Source of the DNA: Bugulina stolonifera
Taxonomy: Eukaryota; Bryozoa; Gymnolaemata; Cheilostomatida; Bugulidae
Assembly (NCBI GenBank): GCA_935421135.1
Contig: OW285193.1
Location: forward strand, 14,494,099-14,558,098
Length of the DNA stretch: 64,000 bases
Direction: 5' to 3'
Numbering within the stretch: the stretch's first letter is position 1; the number at the start of each line of letters is the position of its first letter. The translations under genes and the position numbers were made by a program. Below are positions 24,261 through 36,451 of the stretch, piece by piece. The notes under the pieces were generated by a model. The model had not been told where the DNA came from. It worked only from the letters and a program-made list of their open reading frames with translations, and made no database searches.

Positions 24261-27200
24261 CTACAACTCATCTAGTGTCCTGTCAGCAGCTGCTCCTGTC
24301 TTCTTTTTAATTATATCATCTTTAACACTTGCTACCTTCTGCACAAACTCTTTATAATAGTCACCTATATCAGGGTCATTTATCTCTTCACTGTATATTT
24401 GTTGTACTGAATTCAATGCATCTATGAGTTCTGTAGAGAAATCCTTGCATACTGCTTGTTTCCATGACAACTAAAATAGAATACAGATGGGTGCATAACA
24501 CCATAACAGCCAACAGTCTAGATAATATAATGTAGACGTATGTCAGCAGGGTTATGCAGAAATCGTGTTGAATATGTCGCTGAATAATAGGATTTTAATG
24601 CTGCTTTTTACCACCAGTTTTATTTAACTAGCAAACCTATGAAGGGAAGGAGGGAGAGAGTAAATATGCTACAGCAGTGATGGTACTAGGTTCTTTGGGA
24701 ATTATCTCTTCTCTACTATAAGAACTGAGCCTACTAACTTGAAGATTTACACTAGAGATAATTCTGTCACTTATCGTCTAATGAGCTCATGTATCATTCG
24801 AATAATGATTAAACTCTAAATAGAAGACAAAACAAACAATATTTAGCGTATTAATTGATGACATTCTTATAGGTTAAACTTGTATTAGACTAAAATATTA
24901 AGTAGCGGACTGATATATCTCACATACCTGTGCAAACATAACCAGTTTCTCTCTATGATCTATTTTATCAGCTTGCATAAGGAGGGAACTAAGGCTATCA
25001 CAGAGCTGTGACACAAATTGATTCTGGTATAACAGATCTAACACAGCCTCAGCTCCATCATCACTATAAAAGGCACCATAAAATACAGTGCGAATGTAAT
25101 AATATTCCAATGCGTGCATGTAGTCCATCAACACATTTATATGTTATGTATGGTTATATCTCTAGTGCTTGTTTATCCTAAGACATATTATTGTACCAGT
25201 GGATGGATTATACAAGCTTATCTAAGACAGATTATCTTAATCTCTCAGAACAATTATAGATACCTTGACCAGATCAGCACCAACACCACCATATTATTTA
25301 TAGCTTATATAGGTGTGATAAAATATTCTAAACTAACCATTAAAACTTCAAAAGAATAAGATATATTAAAAGTAAATGCTCCTTAACAGAGTTCTGAATG
25401 AGGAAAATAACAAGTAAAATGTCCATTGTCCAGAAAGGTAATGGGGGCCACGTCTAGATTCTATCATATCCTGCCTACCCCACAATGCATTACAAGTTTT
25501 AGAGAAATTGTATGTCTAGTTAATTAAAATATATAACATATAAAATAAATTAAAATGTGAATGTAAAACGTAAAACTAATAAAAAAACTCGACATTTTAT
25601 AATAAATATTACAAAACAGAGTAACTAAAATAATATTGTAGCTAAGGTACTGTAATCTGTAAGTATCAGTGAGAACTAATATTTCAGTACCTAAGCTGCT
25701 CTAACTGCTATGCTTATGTATGCATAGTGTATTAGACATAAACATGTTTGACCACACGTATCTCAGGTGAGACTGGGCTGTGGATAGTAAAATCTGATTA
25801 TTATCTAAATCCTTGATCAGAAGGTTTGCATTAGGTTGCTGTTTCGGCCATTTTCTAATTGGTACAATGTGAAGAAGCTTAGTCTAATGTGAACATATTA
25901 TTAACACTGACCTCTGAAGTAAATCAGTAATTAATGTGTAAACTTTCACTTTGGACTTCATTGTGATCCTGTGACTCTCTCCCACTATGTTCCTACAAAG
26001 CACACAACTGTAGAGTTTACATTAAACACTCATTAACCTCTCCATTCTTGTTGTTGAGATGTATAATGTGATAACTTCTTACACACTTACCCAACTGGTA
26101 AAAACTTCAACAAGGCAACAAGTTTTTCATAAATCATTAGTCTGACATTTGTACAGCTTACAAAACATGCAGTATGAGGACCACAGTAAAACATTTTTCT
26201 ATCCAATCAATAAAAATAAAATCAAACGGCTGTAGCACAAGTTACCTGACATTCTTGATGACATTGAAATATGGATATATGGTTAAAAGTGTCACATCTG
26301 GAAACCAAGTCGTCTGGCCCCAAATGATTAAATGACTCATATTTCATCATGAAATGTACTGCAAAATACCTCCACTAAAAGAATTCCAAGAAGCATAGCC
26401 TATAGAGTAAAAACTATATTTTGTTATGGTAACAGATATTTTAAATTTATGGAAGTTTATAAATAATAAGTCTACAGGTACACACTAGGTGTTCTGCCAG
26501 TCAGTAATGTCACTGTCCTGTCCTCAGCCTGAAATGGTTTGGTTGGCCCATTAAACATTGCTTGAAAACCCAGTCCAGTCGTATTTATAGATTTCCTGAA
26601 TTTAGTCATCAATAATTAAAAGCAGCAACTACCAATTTTCTCCCTAGCGCTGGTAAACATTTAGTCTGTCTGACAGGCAGTAGTAACTACCATTTACTTG
26701 ATCCAACATGTCTGCTTACTGTTGTCAGCTAAACAATATTCATTCACTGAACTTGAAAATTGTGGGATTGTGTTAGTTGTGGTGAAATAATGGGCGGAGG
26801 TTTTGATAGGTCACTCATGGTCAGGAAATCAAGACTCTCATCTAAGTTCTTGGTCACCGATAGATCGGATCTGGTGTCTATATTTAGTACGTCTAGGCTT
26901 CACCACCTAACACTGGCTATAACATACTTCTTTCTGAATCACTTATTAAACCATAACCACTCGATTGTTAGGAAATTAATGTTGTATGATTCAATAATAG
27001 ATATGTGGTGAACAGCTCAAAATAGTACAGGTTTGTGGAGGGAGAAAACATGAGTTATGTGACAATTTCCCTGTTCAGTTGCCAAAACAGAATAAGTCCA
27101 TTAGCAGGATTATTACCTGAAGATACCACCAGCTCCATGTGTCAAAAGGTCTGACAGGAAACTGTGGTTGGTTCGAACCATAGAGGAAACGGCAAAGAGC

Positions 27201-30200
27201 AAGTGCTCTGTCAGTTGATTGGATGATCTATATGCATCAGATATGACAGCAGTCTGCAAGTGTCTGAGTAGGACTGGGATCGATCTTCTAGCTGCTGACA
27301 CCACATAGGAATTACTAAAAATATAGGGTGAAAACCAGACTTGTAAAAACACAATTTAGTCAAACGTTCATTTGAATATGTCTTCACAGTAGAATTTTAA
27401 AATTGTAAGATACCACACTATAGTATAAACACTTACAAATTCAACAAACAACCTATATAACATTATGTGGAATTATCTTCACCTTCTCATTTTTACAAAA
27501 AAGTTGACGACTCCTACGTTGGTTCTACCTACAATGTATCTTGCTTCAAAACTCAAATAGTTTTTCTCTTTCACACCATGATTATACAAAGTGATATAGG
27601 GTATAACCAAGTCTCCGGTAGCTCACAAATAAATTTCCTTGCAATATAATAAGCCTTCACATAATATATATTGTATTGGAGTGAGCTACCAAGTAATGTA
27701 CAGATTTGCCTCCTCTTTCTTTTCTCCACTATCTATCTTCCTATTCCCTATTTCAGAATTGCTTAGCCAAAATATTATTATAAGGTCAAATGGAACCCGT
27801 CTTGACCTCTCTTCTAAATCAGTGATAAATATATAATAAAACTGGTAGAATACTGCTGTAGAAAGTGAAAACCTTTTGAGATAGATTGTGAGTTGTGACT
27901 TTTCCATAAAATGATTAAAAGAGATGATAACTCCAGATATAAAATAAAATCTTTACAGGATAAATATACACTGACATTGTATCACCACATCAAGCGTAAA
28001 TAGTTTAGACATGATCGCCAGTCATTCAATCCAACACTGTAGCAATAGCCTAATACACACAAATGTAGAGAATGACTACTAATAGTAAGCTAACCTTTGA
28101 CAAGCCACACCCAAGGTCAATGCACTTTTAGCCACCACCTTCAGAACTGTAGAAGTGTTAACAAGGTTGATCAGTATATCTATTCCACCGATATCAGTGA
28201 AGTAGATAGCATTATCAAAGTTATGGAGGTAGAACTCTATATCCTCCAGAATTGAGTCAGTTGATTCAACTAGACTACTTGGTGACTGTTGGAGTTCTTC
28301 CAGTAAACTGGATAGAATCTCCATTTCAGATGATAGTGTGATGTTCTTCTTAGAGAATGCTTGTTTTATTTCCTCCATTGACCTAAACACCTGAAAGCGC
28401 CACACATACTAATTGCAATAAATACTTGTCTTGAATAAAGTAAAGTATAGCATAGAGTTGAGCTATTAATACACAATAATGATATACATTTAGGTAACCT
28501 GCTAGAGAAAGAGCGATCATCGTAAAAGTTTTTGTTTCTTATTATAGCTTTAGTTGAAAGGTTCCACATACACATGTAGATAGCTATTAGAGAAGATTCA
28601 GTTGACAGTATTTATACCTGCTTAGTGTGCTCTGTATTAGCCTGAGGTTCTTTGTTGCCACTTGGTTCATCATGAGACGTGGCTATATTCTTCAGAGCCT
28701 CTTCCAACACAGCACTCATCCTCATACCATTTGATCCACCAACATGCCCCTAGATTGTAATGATACAGCTTTACATAACATACTACAGTTGTTACTATCT
28801 GATAACAAAGAAAAGCAACACATAGGTTTCATTTTTTGTTCCATTTGTAGAAACTAACAGAAAAATATTCCACCTATACCCCTTTTATGCTTAAATCTAT
28901 ATATACGAGTACAATGTAAATCGGACTCGTAAATAATTTTATCTTGGATAGGTGCACTGCGTTAGAAAATGCACTCCTTACAATAACTGAAATATCAGAA
29001 AGCTTTGTGATACAAAATGCTTTTTAATGAATAGACTATTAAAGTAAATGTTCCATCAACACCCAGATTTAAATAAATAATTTTATCTTGGATAGGTGCA
29101 CTGCGTTAGAAAATGCACTCCTTACAATAACTGAAATATCAGAAAGCTTTGTGATACAAAATGCTTTTTAATGAATAGACTATTAAAGGTGGACTGTACT
29201 GAAATTTTGACGTTATGAGTTCAATACACCATTAGAAAGCCTAGTAGCAGCTGAACCAGTTAGCACAATACCAGCTGGGATACATGATGTCATCATGGTA
29301 CCCAGCTCTGTTAAAACTAGTGAATTGCATCATTGGGGGGAGTGAATGCCAGACCACTCATTATGTTATTATAAACAAGAAATTTTAATTGAGTTTTTAT
29401 CCTTGTTGTACTAGGAATATCACAGAACGAAAAAATGGGTTTGTAGAACAAATGCTAGTTATTATTCCTAGACAATAAAAAACACAATTCGTTGCAAAAA
29501 ATTATCAAATGACTTGAGTTTGCAATTTGCCACTTGTTTATCTCATGAATAACATGCATTCTTATTAGACTGGTGTGTTGAACCTGTAGAACGTAGTACT
29601 ATAATTGCTAGTATCTGTTTTATTGAATGAACACTGTATCTCTTATAAAACAGTTGTGAGAGCTCAATATTGCTTCTATATAGCGTGTCAGAGTTGAGAT
29701 AATCAAAGTAGAAGTTTTAAAAATTGACACAAAGCTAGGTGGAGACAACTCCTAATGCTGACATCACTATGGTTATTTTAGAAATTTTGGGGCTACTTTT
29801 TTGTAGTTTAGCATCTATTAGCTACTACTAAAACAGTTTAGATGTGTTTGTAGAGGTATCAAGTAATACTAACATTGTTATTTTGGTGAAAATAACTCTG
29901 AAACTTTCAGTACAGACCACCTTTAAAGTAAATGTTCCACCAACACCCAGATTTAGAAACTGATAACAACACAACACAATATTGCCAACTACATACCTCT
30001 TGATGATCATCTGGCAGTGTAATTGTTACTTTCTTATCTCCATGGGAACCGGTCTCTGAACTGGCTTCCTCAAGTTTCCCTTCTTCAGAGTAATCATCTA
30101 ATAGTTTAGCCTCCTTCAATCCCGTTTGTAGGTTCACTCTGACATGTAGACCTTTAGGGATACTTTGACCTTCCCTGATAGTCTGCCACTCCCTGGTCGC

Positions 30201-30766
30201 AATAAATTTTTCAATCTCACTTCCTATTCCGTTAAAATAAAGTTGAATAATTAATCTACCATGCTTGCATGGTTGATGACATTCAGTCACGTGATGGATA
30301 ACCATCGGTTAATTAATTTCCTTGAACCTAGCATGGTAAATTGCTACAAAACTTCCGAAAAAGTTGTTGACTTTAGAGATTGAATAATTCAGGTAGACTC
30401 CTTGCTAATTAAATTATAGCCTCAATAATAAACCAGTGAAAGTTAATCATCTGACACTCGTTAGAAGATCATTATAGGCCTAAATGTAATCATTTACCAT
30501 TGTTTAAGTAGCCTTATGTGTAAAACAATTGCATACAACATCGATCACTTTGCTTTCCCTCTCCCATCTATTGAAAGCTCAACCATGTATTTGCTTAATG
30601 GTAATTACAAACCTTTCACTTGTGCTATGATTGGCTGGTCATCAACAGCGTCATTTTCTGTTTCCCCATCGGGAATGTGAACAAGGTGCTGAGAAATTGC
30701 CGGCAATGCAATGCATATGAGAACAGTTAAATGTAAGCCTAAGCTTGAATTGTGCTTAGGCTTCAT
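24261..30766 (-). CDS. SIL1: SIL1, nucleotide exchange factor for the ER chaperone BiP
   Basis: SIL1 is an ER-lumenal armadillo-repeat protein that releases ADP from the Hsp70 BiP. The minus-strand exons in coding order are 30766-30613, 30223-29997, 28749-28618, 28390-28095, 27314-27117, 25992-25912, 25063-24928 and 24470-24261. All junctions are GT-AG with matching phases, giving 477 residues (human SIL1 has 461). The ATG begins a signal peptide (MKPKHNSSL..., hydrophobic [11 protein letters not shown], cleavage likely after Ser25). The second exon has the conserved [20 protein letters not shown] and [11 protein letters not shown] block. Later exons carry the helical repeats, including [26 protein letters not shown] and [12 protein letters not shown]. 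The C-terminus is RTLDEL, a KDEL-like ending. A probable 5' untranslated exon ends at 30983 (CTACAG/GTAAGAG) and splices to a TTGTAG acceptor just before the ATG exon. Identity is secure. Confidence 0.93.
28931..29954. repeat. 144-bp tandem duplication in SIL1 intron 2, second copy interrupted
   Basis: The unit starting AAATAATTTTATCTTGGATA occurs at 28931-29074 and again from 29075. The second copy is split after CTATTAA by the MITE at 29187-29922 and resumes as AGTAAATGTTCCACCAAC up to about 29954. The first copy therefore preserves the empty insertion site. Confidence 0.92.
29187..29922. mobile_element. piggyBac-like MITE (736 bp, TTAA target site)
   Basis: The terminal inverted repeats begin AGGTGGACTGTACTGAAA (left) and AGGTGGTCTGTACTGAAA (right, reverse complement) and are flanked on both sides by TTAA, the hallmark of piggyBac-superfamily insertion. 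No transposase frame is present. The superfamily assignment rests on the TTAA duplication only. Confidence 0.82.
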
Positions 30767-31568
30767 CTCATTAAATTCTACAATTAAAACAACAACCAGT
30801 ACAGTTAAAATGACTCTAAGCCCCCAGGGCTAATTACGGTTTAGAAATCCAGGTTTAAATGACTAGTTCAATTAAATTAATGTATTTTGTTATTAAAGAT
30901 AAGAAATCTCTTTTCAAGGAAACAGTGCTACATGGTGCTTTGTCATTTACTCACTGCTAACTCCCAGTTCGAAAACTCTTACCTGTAGTTACTCCAATTA
31001 TACTTCAGCTCACTTCAACAGCACAGAAAGTTACAATATGAATAGGTAGATGGCACAAATAAAGTAAATGTATTCAGTATTGTTAATATTTTTCTAATAC
31101 ATGTAATTATAATCAATAATTATAATAATATAATAACCAAAATTAATTTAATTTTTATCCAGTTCTACAACGTTAGTTAGTGATTAACACGAGTATATAC
31201 CAACAAATTATAAGCAGTAGTAAATTAGTACAATATCAGAAGAAGGTTGTCAGAGTTATTAGTTGACTTTCTCATTGATAATAAATATTATATAATTCAT
31301 ATTACACGTGTGATGTATCCATTTGACCATTCCTATGCCACGCCACAGTAATGGTCAACACTATAAAAATGCCCATTCTGATAGTGGTGGCTTTTAATAA
31401 CCACAATATAATATTTCTTGTCTATTACATTAGTTCGTTAACAGAAAATCTTCAGATTGATACACGTGTACAAACAGCCATAAAAGTAAATCATATATAA
31501 TCTAACGCAACTCACAGAAAATGAACAATGTTTACAACGGAAACGATGTAGAAAGTTGCTGAATTTAC

Positions 31569-31630
31569 CCGCTAGAGCTCCGTAGTTGCGTAGAATCGTC
31601 GGAGATATCGCTATCATCGGATGACTTCAT
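31569..31630 (-). CDS. Possible short first coding exon upstream of SIL1
   Basis: On the minus strand ATG at 31630 opens an acidic, Ser/Asp-rich frame (MKSSDDSDISDDSTQLRSSS) that reaches a donor, GCGG/GTAAAT, at 31568. It lies about 800 bases upstream of the SIL1 ATG in a locally GC-richer stretch. It could be an alternative upstream exon of SIL1 or the start of an unrecognised gene, or chance. Confidence 0.25.
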
Positions 31631-33116
31631 TGGTACGTAATAGTTCTGTGCCAACAATAGTGCGACCAAAACAACACTCTACACTGTACCAAACTTTGAC
31701 TGTACTATACATAGAGTTATCTCCCTCTTACCTCTATGGTACTATAATATCTATGTACAGTGTAGTTATATCAATGATAATATCGTTGGTTATATTGTAC
31801 GCTGTATAACGACAATCAACCTTCAGCTCACGGCTAGATCAGTCACTAAACATAAATATGGCCATAACAAATAGTTTATAATTTCATTTTGTTGTAAACA
31901 ATTAGTATTTCATTGCAAATTGATAGGGCATTAGATGAAATTAAAGAATAAGATACAAAGCTTTTAAATTTATTTAATTTTTGGGCAAGGAAATTATTTA
32001 TTTTTATATATTTAATTTGTAATTATAATTTAATTATAATTATTTTATATTATTTATTAAAAACTTAAACCACTACTGTCTCACCATTCAATATTTGCAA
32101 AGAATACTGGTCATCTTATTTCATGAAGATTGATGTGCTGTTTGTCTTTGTAAACCTAGTGGCAGCCAAGATAAACTCATTTGAATATTGGCTATTATGA
32201 CCTCCATTCAGCATTGAGACCTGTTAAGTTCCTATGGCTATGCCTGTTCTAAGTCTATACTTGTAACTTATGTACACAGGTAAGCTACTAACATCAAATA
32301 GCCCAGTAATCTTATTGAGCCAACACTAACTGTCATTCTATAAATGTGACCCCTGCTATCAGAATCAGACATCGGGAGGTACCCAAAGATTTTGAGATAT
32401 GTTTGTTTTCAAATATAGAAATTTATGAGGATTTTAAATCTGTTTTCTTTTTTATTCTAGCACTAACGGTTCAATTTTTATCAGGATAATACTGGGTCCA
32501 TATCTGTCGATTTTCATAAAAAGGCGAACTGAGAAAATCTGGTTTAAAGTTTTCGAACCAATAATTTATTGTTTACACTATTCAGAACTTAGCAACGGGC
32601 ATATCTAATTGACTTACATTGATAGTTTTTACTGACTAGGGGTAAGAATGTGTGAGGAATCTGATGAAATAACTAAAAACAATGTAAAAACCATATCTTG
32701 TGTACCATGGCCACTTAAACAAGAGATACTGATTTCGGATTTTCGACAAAAACAGTGAAAATGAACTTGTGCACCAATTGCGATGGACAGGCTGCATTAA
32801 CATAAATTTTAACACAGATTTCCATGCAAGTGAAATAGAAGATACTGCACATCTTGTAACAAGTTAACAAAATGGTCTCTCATATGTGGGTAGCCCTGAG
32901 AAGGGTCCTTGAGGTAGGTAGGTTAGAACTATCCGGATTCCGCCATTCTGGTGAAATAGACCAAATTATGAACTTCATTGAGTTGTAGTCTTTCCATAGT
33001 CCTTCTATTGCGAGATCAAATGGTAGCACCTTAACATCTGTTTTCTTGAATCCTGTTGAGAGTATGTTGTGTATTAATAATTTTGACAGTAAAAAAATAA
33101 GACAAACAAAAACTTA

Positions 33117-33205
33117 AGCGTAGCAGATGTAGTAGACTAGATTTGAACTCTGGACCTCCAGATTACAAACCCACATGCTTAACCATTACCTCACTGTGAC
33201 TTGCT
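33117..33205 (-). mobile_element. tRNA-like SINE head, reverse orientation
   Basis: On the minus strand the sequence reads GTAATGGTTAAGCATGTGGG (A-box-like), followed about 20 bases later by AGAGTTCAAATCTAG (B-box-like). This is a tRNA-derived head but not obviously the same family as the two other SINEs here. It lies inside the long inverted-repeat element. Confidence 0.5.
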
Positions 33206-33628
33206 AGTTATCACAAAACATGTGCAGTCATACAACAAGATACTGAAAGCTGATAGCTGATGTATGCATAGCTTTGCCACAAAGCTTTTTATTGCTAGTT
33301 TTTTGGAAATGATCACTGCACTTTAGTACTTGAAGGAGGAAGCCAGAGGTTATGGGAGACAGATAAAATACATGTAAGTGTATAATACTAGTAGATTCAA
33401 ACTATGTGTATGTTTACTACTGCAGTATTAGAGCAATGTGATACATGTATAATAATACAGTGTACCTACGTATTACCTACAATATTTGGGTATGATCTGT
33501 AATGCAGACGGACTTATGTAATCTGCCTTCATCTTTGCTTTTTAGCAACAGAGGCCCATTCTGGAATCAATGATAATGAAAATTATATCAGGAAGAGAAG
33601 GTTTATTGCCCGTAGAAAGTCAACTTAC

Positions 33629-34408
33629 CTGGAATCCATCCTAGGAGGGCTAGTGCATGGATAGAGCCGACTGCATTCAGGAAGTCCACTATAAGCTTGG
33701 CCAAAGTTGACTGCTTTGATGTTGTAACTTGAAGTCGCTGAAGTTGAAGGGAGTTGTACCACACTCCTTATAATGACTTGACAAGGCTAGAAATAGAGGA
33801 GACGTCCCACTGCTGTTCATACACATAAAAGCCTGGCAACAGATTGATGTTCCTACAAATAGTCATGGATACCTTGGACATGAATTGTTTTACTTAATAA
33901 CTTAAGATAAATACATGTAGGGCCTACATGTAGATACTCACTTATGTGAGTTTTCAACCTATGTTATTGATTCTAATGTAATGTACATGTGATGCACATT
34001 GGTTCCTCAAATAGGATAAAGAGGGTAGAATATGTGGTAAGTCACATGTATGTGTAGTACACATGGAGATTGCAGCAGAACTAATTTTGAAGTATGAGCT
34101 AAATTTTATCTTTACTAGTGAAATAGCCTCAGCTTATAATTCAGGTAGCTTAATGTCATACTAACCATTTGATTGATGAAATAGTTGCTCACCTTCATAA
34201 TGGAAATCTTTACAAAGTATTTTCTCTTCTTGGCCTTGTGGGAATTGGTAGCAGCAGACAGAATTGACTATTGTGGGAGAGATTTTGCTTAATAAATTTT
34301 AGGAAATCTAGTAATGGCTGGTCAAGAGCTGTGAGCACATCTCTCACAGATAGAATCATTTCAACAGTAAAACTGGTAATGCTTGGCTTGGTAATAAGCT
34401 TGTGCATC
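33629..34408 (-). pseudogene. Two decayed exon-like blocks inside the long inverted-repeat element
   Basis: Block 1, 34408-34193, has a TTTCAG acceptor and an AAG/GTGAGC donor. It reads MHKLITKPSITSFTVEMILS... and then needs a frame change to reach the donor through an HKAKKRKYFVKISIMK frame. Block 2, 33852-33629, has a TTTGTAG acceptor and a CCAG/GTAAGT donor. It reads NINLLPGFYVYEQQWDVSS..., then a stop, then the same frame continues through LAKLIVDFLNAVGSIHALAL. Good splice sites and a protein-like composition with one frameshift and one stop suggest a degenerate gene carried by the element. I do not recognise the protein. Confidence 0.4.
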
Positions 34409-36288
34409 CTGAAATCACTCAAAAGTCTTTAGCAACAGGAATATTGATAATTATAATTTTGAAGAATTTTCACAATTTTTACGCTATTATTATCAATATC
34501 TCCCAGTATATCAGGGCCATCCTGGGCCTCAGGTGTGTGTAGCCACACCTAAATTAATGGCATAAAGCTAGTTTCTTTCCTCTCCTTTACTTTCTTGGTC
34601 AGAAAGGTCCTCAGCAAGATCCATAAAGTAACAATATTGATTTAAATAATCAGAGCGAGTAAAATCCTGGCCCCACCATGTGCCTCCATGATAAGTCACG
34701 TGACTCCATTAGCAACGACTTTGAACGAAGTTTACACCTATTTATGCTGTACTGATTGCTAATTGGTTAGTAGAAAGTGAAAGAGCATGCTTCAATTAGT
34801 ATAATAACATTGAAAGCTGAGAATCAGCATGGTAAGTTTCAGTTTAGCTTTTTGGACTTTGAGCGCTTATTGCGTGGAAGTCAATTCACCGCGCGATGTC
34901 CGATTCTGATAGCAGGGGTCACAAATAACTCTTGTGCACAGTGATGAATAAGTAAGTTAGGGTCATGCCCACAAAAAACAATGCAATGCATTGCAAGTCC
35001 TATGGCTATCTCTGTAGCACAGTTTTATATTAACTGCTTGAGAGCTTCCAAAGTTCCCAGCATAGGCTGATTGAAGGTGAAATCAGCCAATATTAAAATA
35101 GGGTTTTCTTGGCATCTGCTAGGTTACCAAAGACAAACAACACATCAATCTTACTGAAAAAGGATAAACAAAATTATTTGAAAATATTGAATGGTGCGAC
35201 AGTAGTGGTTTAATCATTTAATAATTATATTATAATAATAGTATAATATTCATGCTTTACTATAACTATTACTATTACTGTAATAATATAATTTAATACT
35301 TTAACCAAGGAGTACTCCTTGCTTTAACTGCCAACTCTCACGCATTGAGCGTGAGATTCAAGCAATTGCCCCATGACTCAAGCTCTCACTCTCCTCTCAC
35401 TCATTTGCCCCATCAGAGCAATAAAAAATTATTTTTTGCCCCATTAGATTATAAAGTAATAAAAAATGTTGTTTTTGCCTCATTTTGCTCTACTACTACT
35501 TGCCTACTTTCTTCAAGCCACAAAATTCATACAAACAAAGAGCACACAATACAGTTCATTGGCATTGCCACAATAGCCTTTATTTCATTCATATGGAGCA
35601 TCAATTTATATGTTGGGACACAGAGATGCCCCTTACTAACTGGGATCCTAACACAACACTTTGGTACCTACCATAAATGATAATCTGAATTCAACTATAA
35701 TACTGAATGATACTCATAAGATACTAAAGTATACTCATTGAAACATTATTTGATAATGTCATTTATATGAGCGAGCTAAGCCTAACTAGTACCTGCATTA
35801 CTGTAATTTGTACAGTGAGATAGAATGGAATGGTGAGAAAGTATTAGTATATCCAATTTAATAAAAAAACTAACATTATTCTAACTATCAAATTGCCAGA
35901 GTTCTTGGGTAGATTGGCTCTGGGGCAGACTATTTTGTATCTGATAATATTGCGAAATGGGATGTAGTTAATCTAGTTGTTAGGCCTACACATTGAAGTT
36001 TTTTGTATAGATATGGGAAGATCCTGAATTATACAGAGGAATAAATGAATGCATTGAAAAATGCTACCATCATACTTTATTTGACAATTTTAAAAACAAG
36101 TCATGTAGTTCGATAACCAGGTTTTGGGTAAGGATGGGAAAAAACTTCAAAAAAGTTTAAGCTAATGCCCATGCCAAACTGCTTCTCTAAAGACGATGTT
36201 TAACAATATAATTATCATCCAATGTGCTAATCTCTCAAATGATTTTTACCCATCGGAAGATAGTCTTAAGAAAACGGCTAAGTCTCCT

Positions 36289-36451
36289 GTTAAGTGCAGT
36301 AGTGGAGAAATTTAGATAGCCTTAGTTCCTTGTTTGTGGTTGGGGTTTGAGGTAAGGGTAGTCAACCAACAAAATATAGAGAAGACAACTTCTCCTTCAG
36401 CTTTGGGGAAGAACAAAGGCTATCTCAAATTTCTCCTCTTCTGCACCTAAC
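36289..36451. mobile_element. Small MITE, copy 1
   Basis: Terminal inverted repeats of about 40 bases begin GTTAAGTGCAGTAGTGGAG on the left and GTTAGGTGCAGAAGAGGAG on the right (reverse complement), continuing with AAATTT and ATAGCCTT. Element length is 163 bases. A diverged relative lies at 61731-61855. Confidence 0.75.

Larger units (their letters stand above)
32060..35220. mobile_element. 3.1-kb element with long terminal inverted repeats
   Basis: The left arm (about 32060-32380) matches the reverse complement of the right arm (about 34893-35220). The outer part shares AAACCACTACTGTC, CACCATTCAATATT, AAGATTGATGTG and CCTATGGCTAT. The inner part shares GTGACCCCTGCTATCAGAAT followed by CRGACATCG. 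The middle of the arms has diverged. About 2.5 kb lies between the arms, with exon-like minus-strand frames and a SINE. The outermost bases are simple AT-rich sequence, so I could not define a target-site duplication. Either a DNA transposon with very long inverted repeats or a foldback element is possible. Confidence 0.7.

Noticed and set aside
27686..27907. Open frames on both strands in SIL1 intron 4
   Set aside because: They do not match any SIL1 segment; the flanking exons already join in phase.
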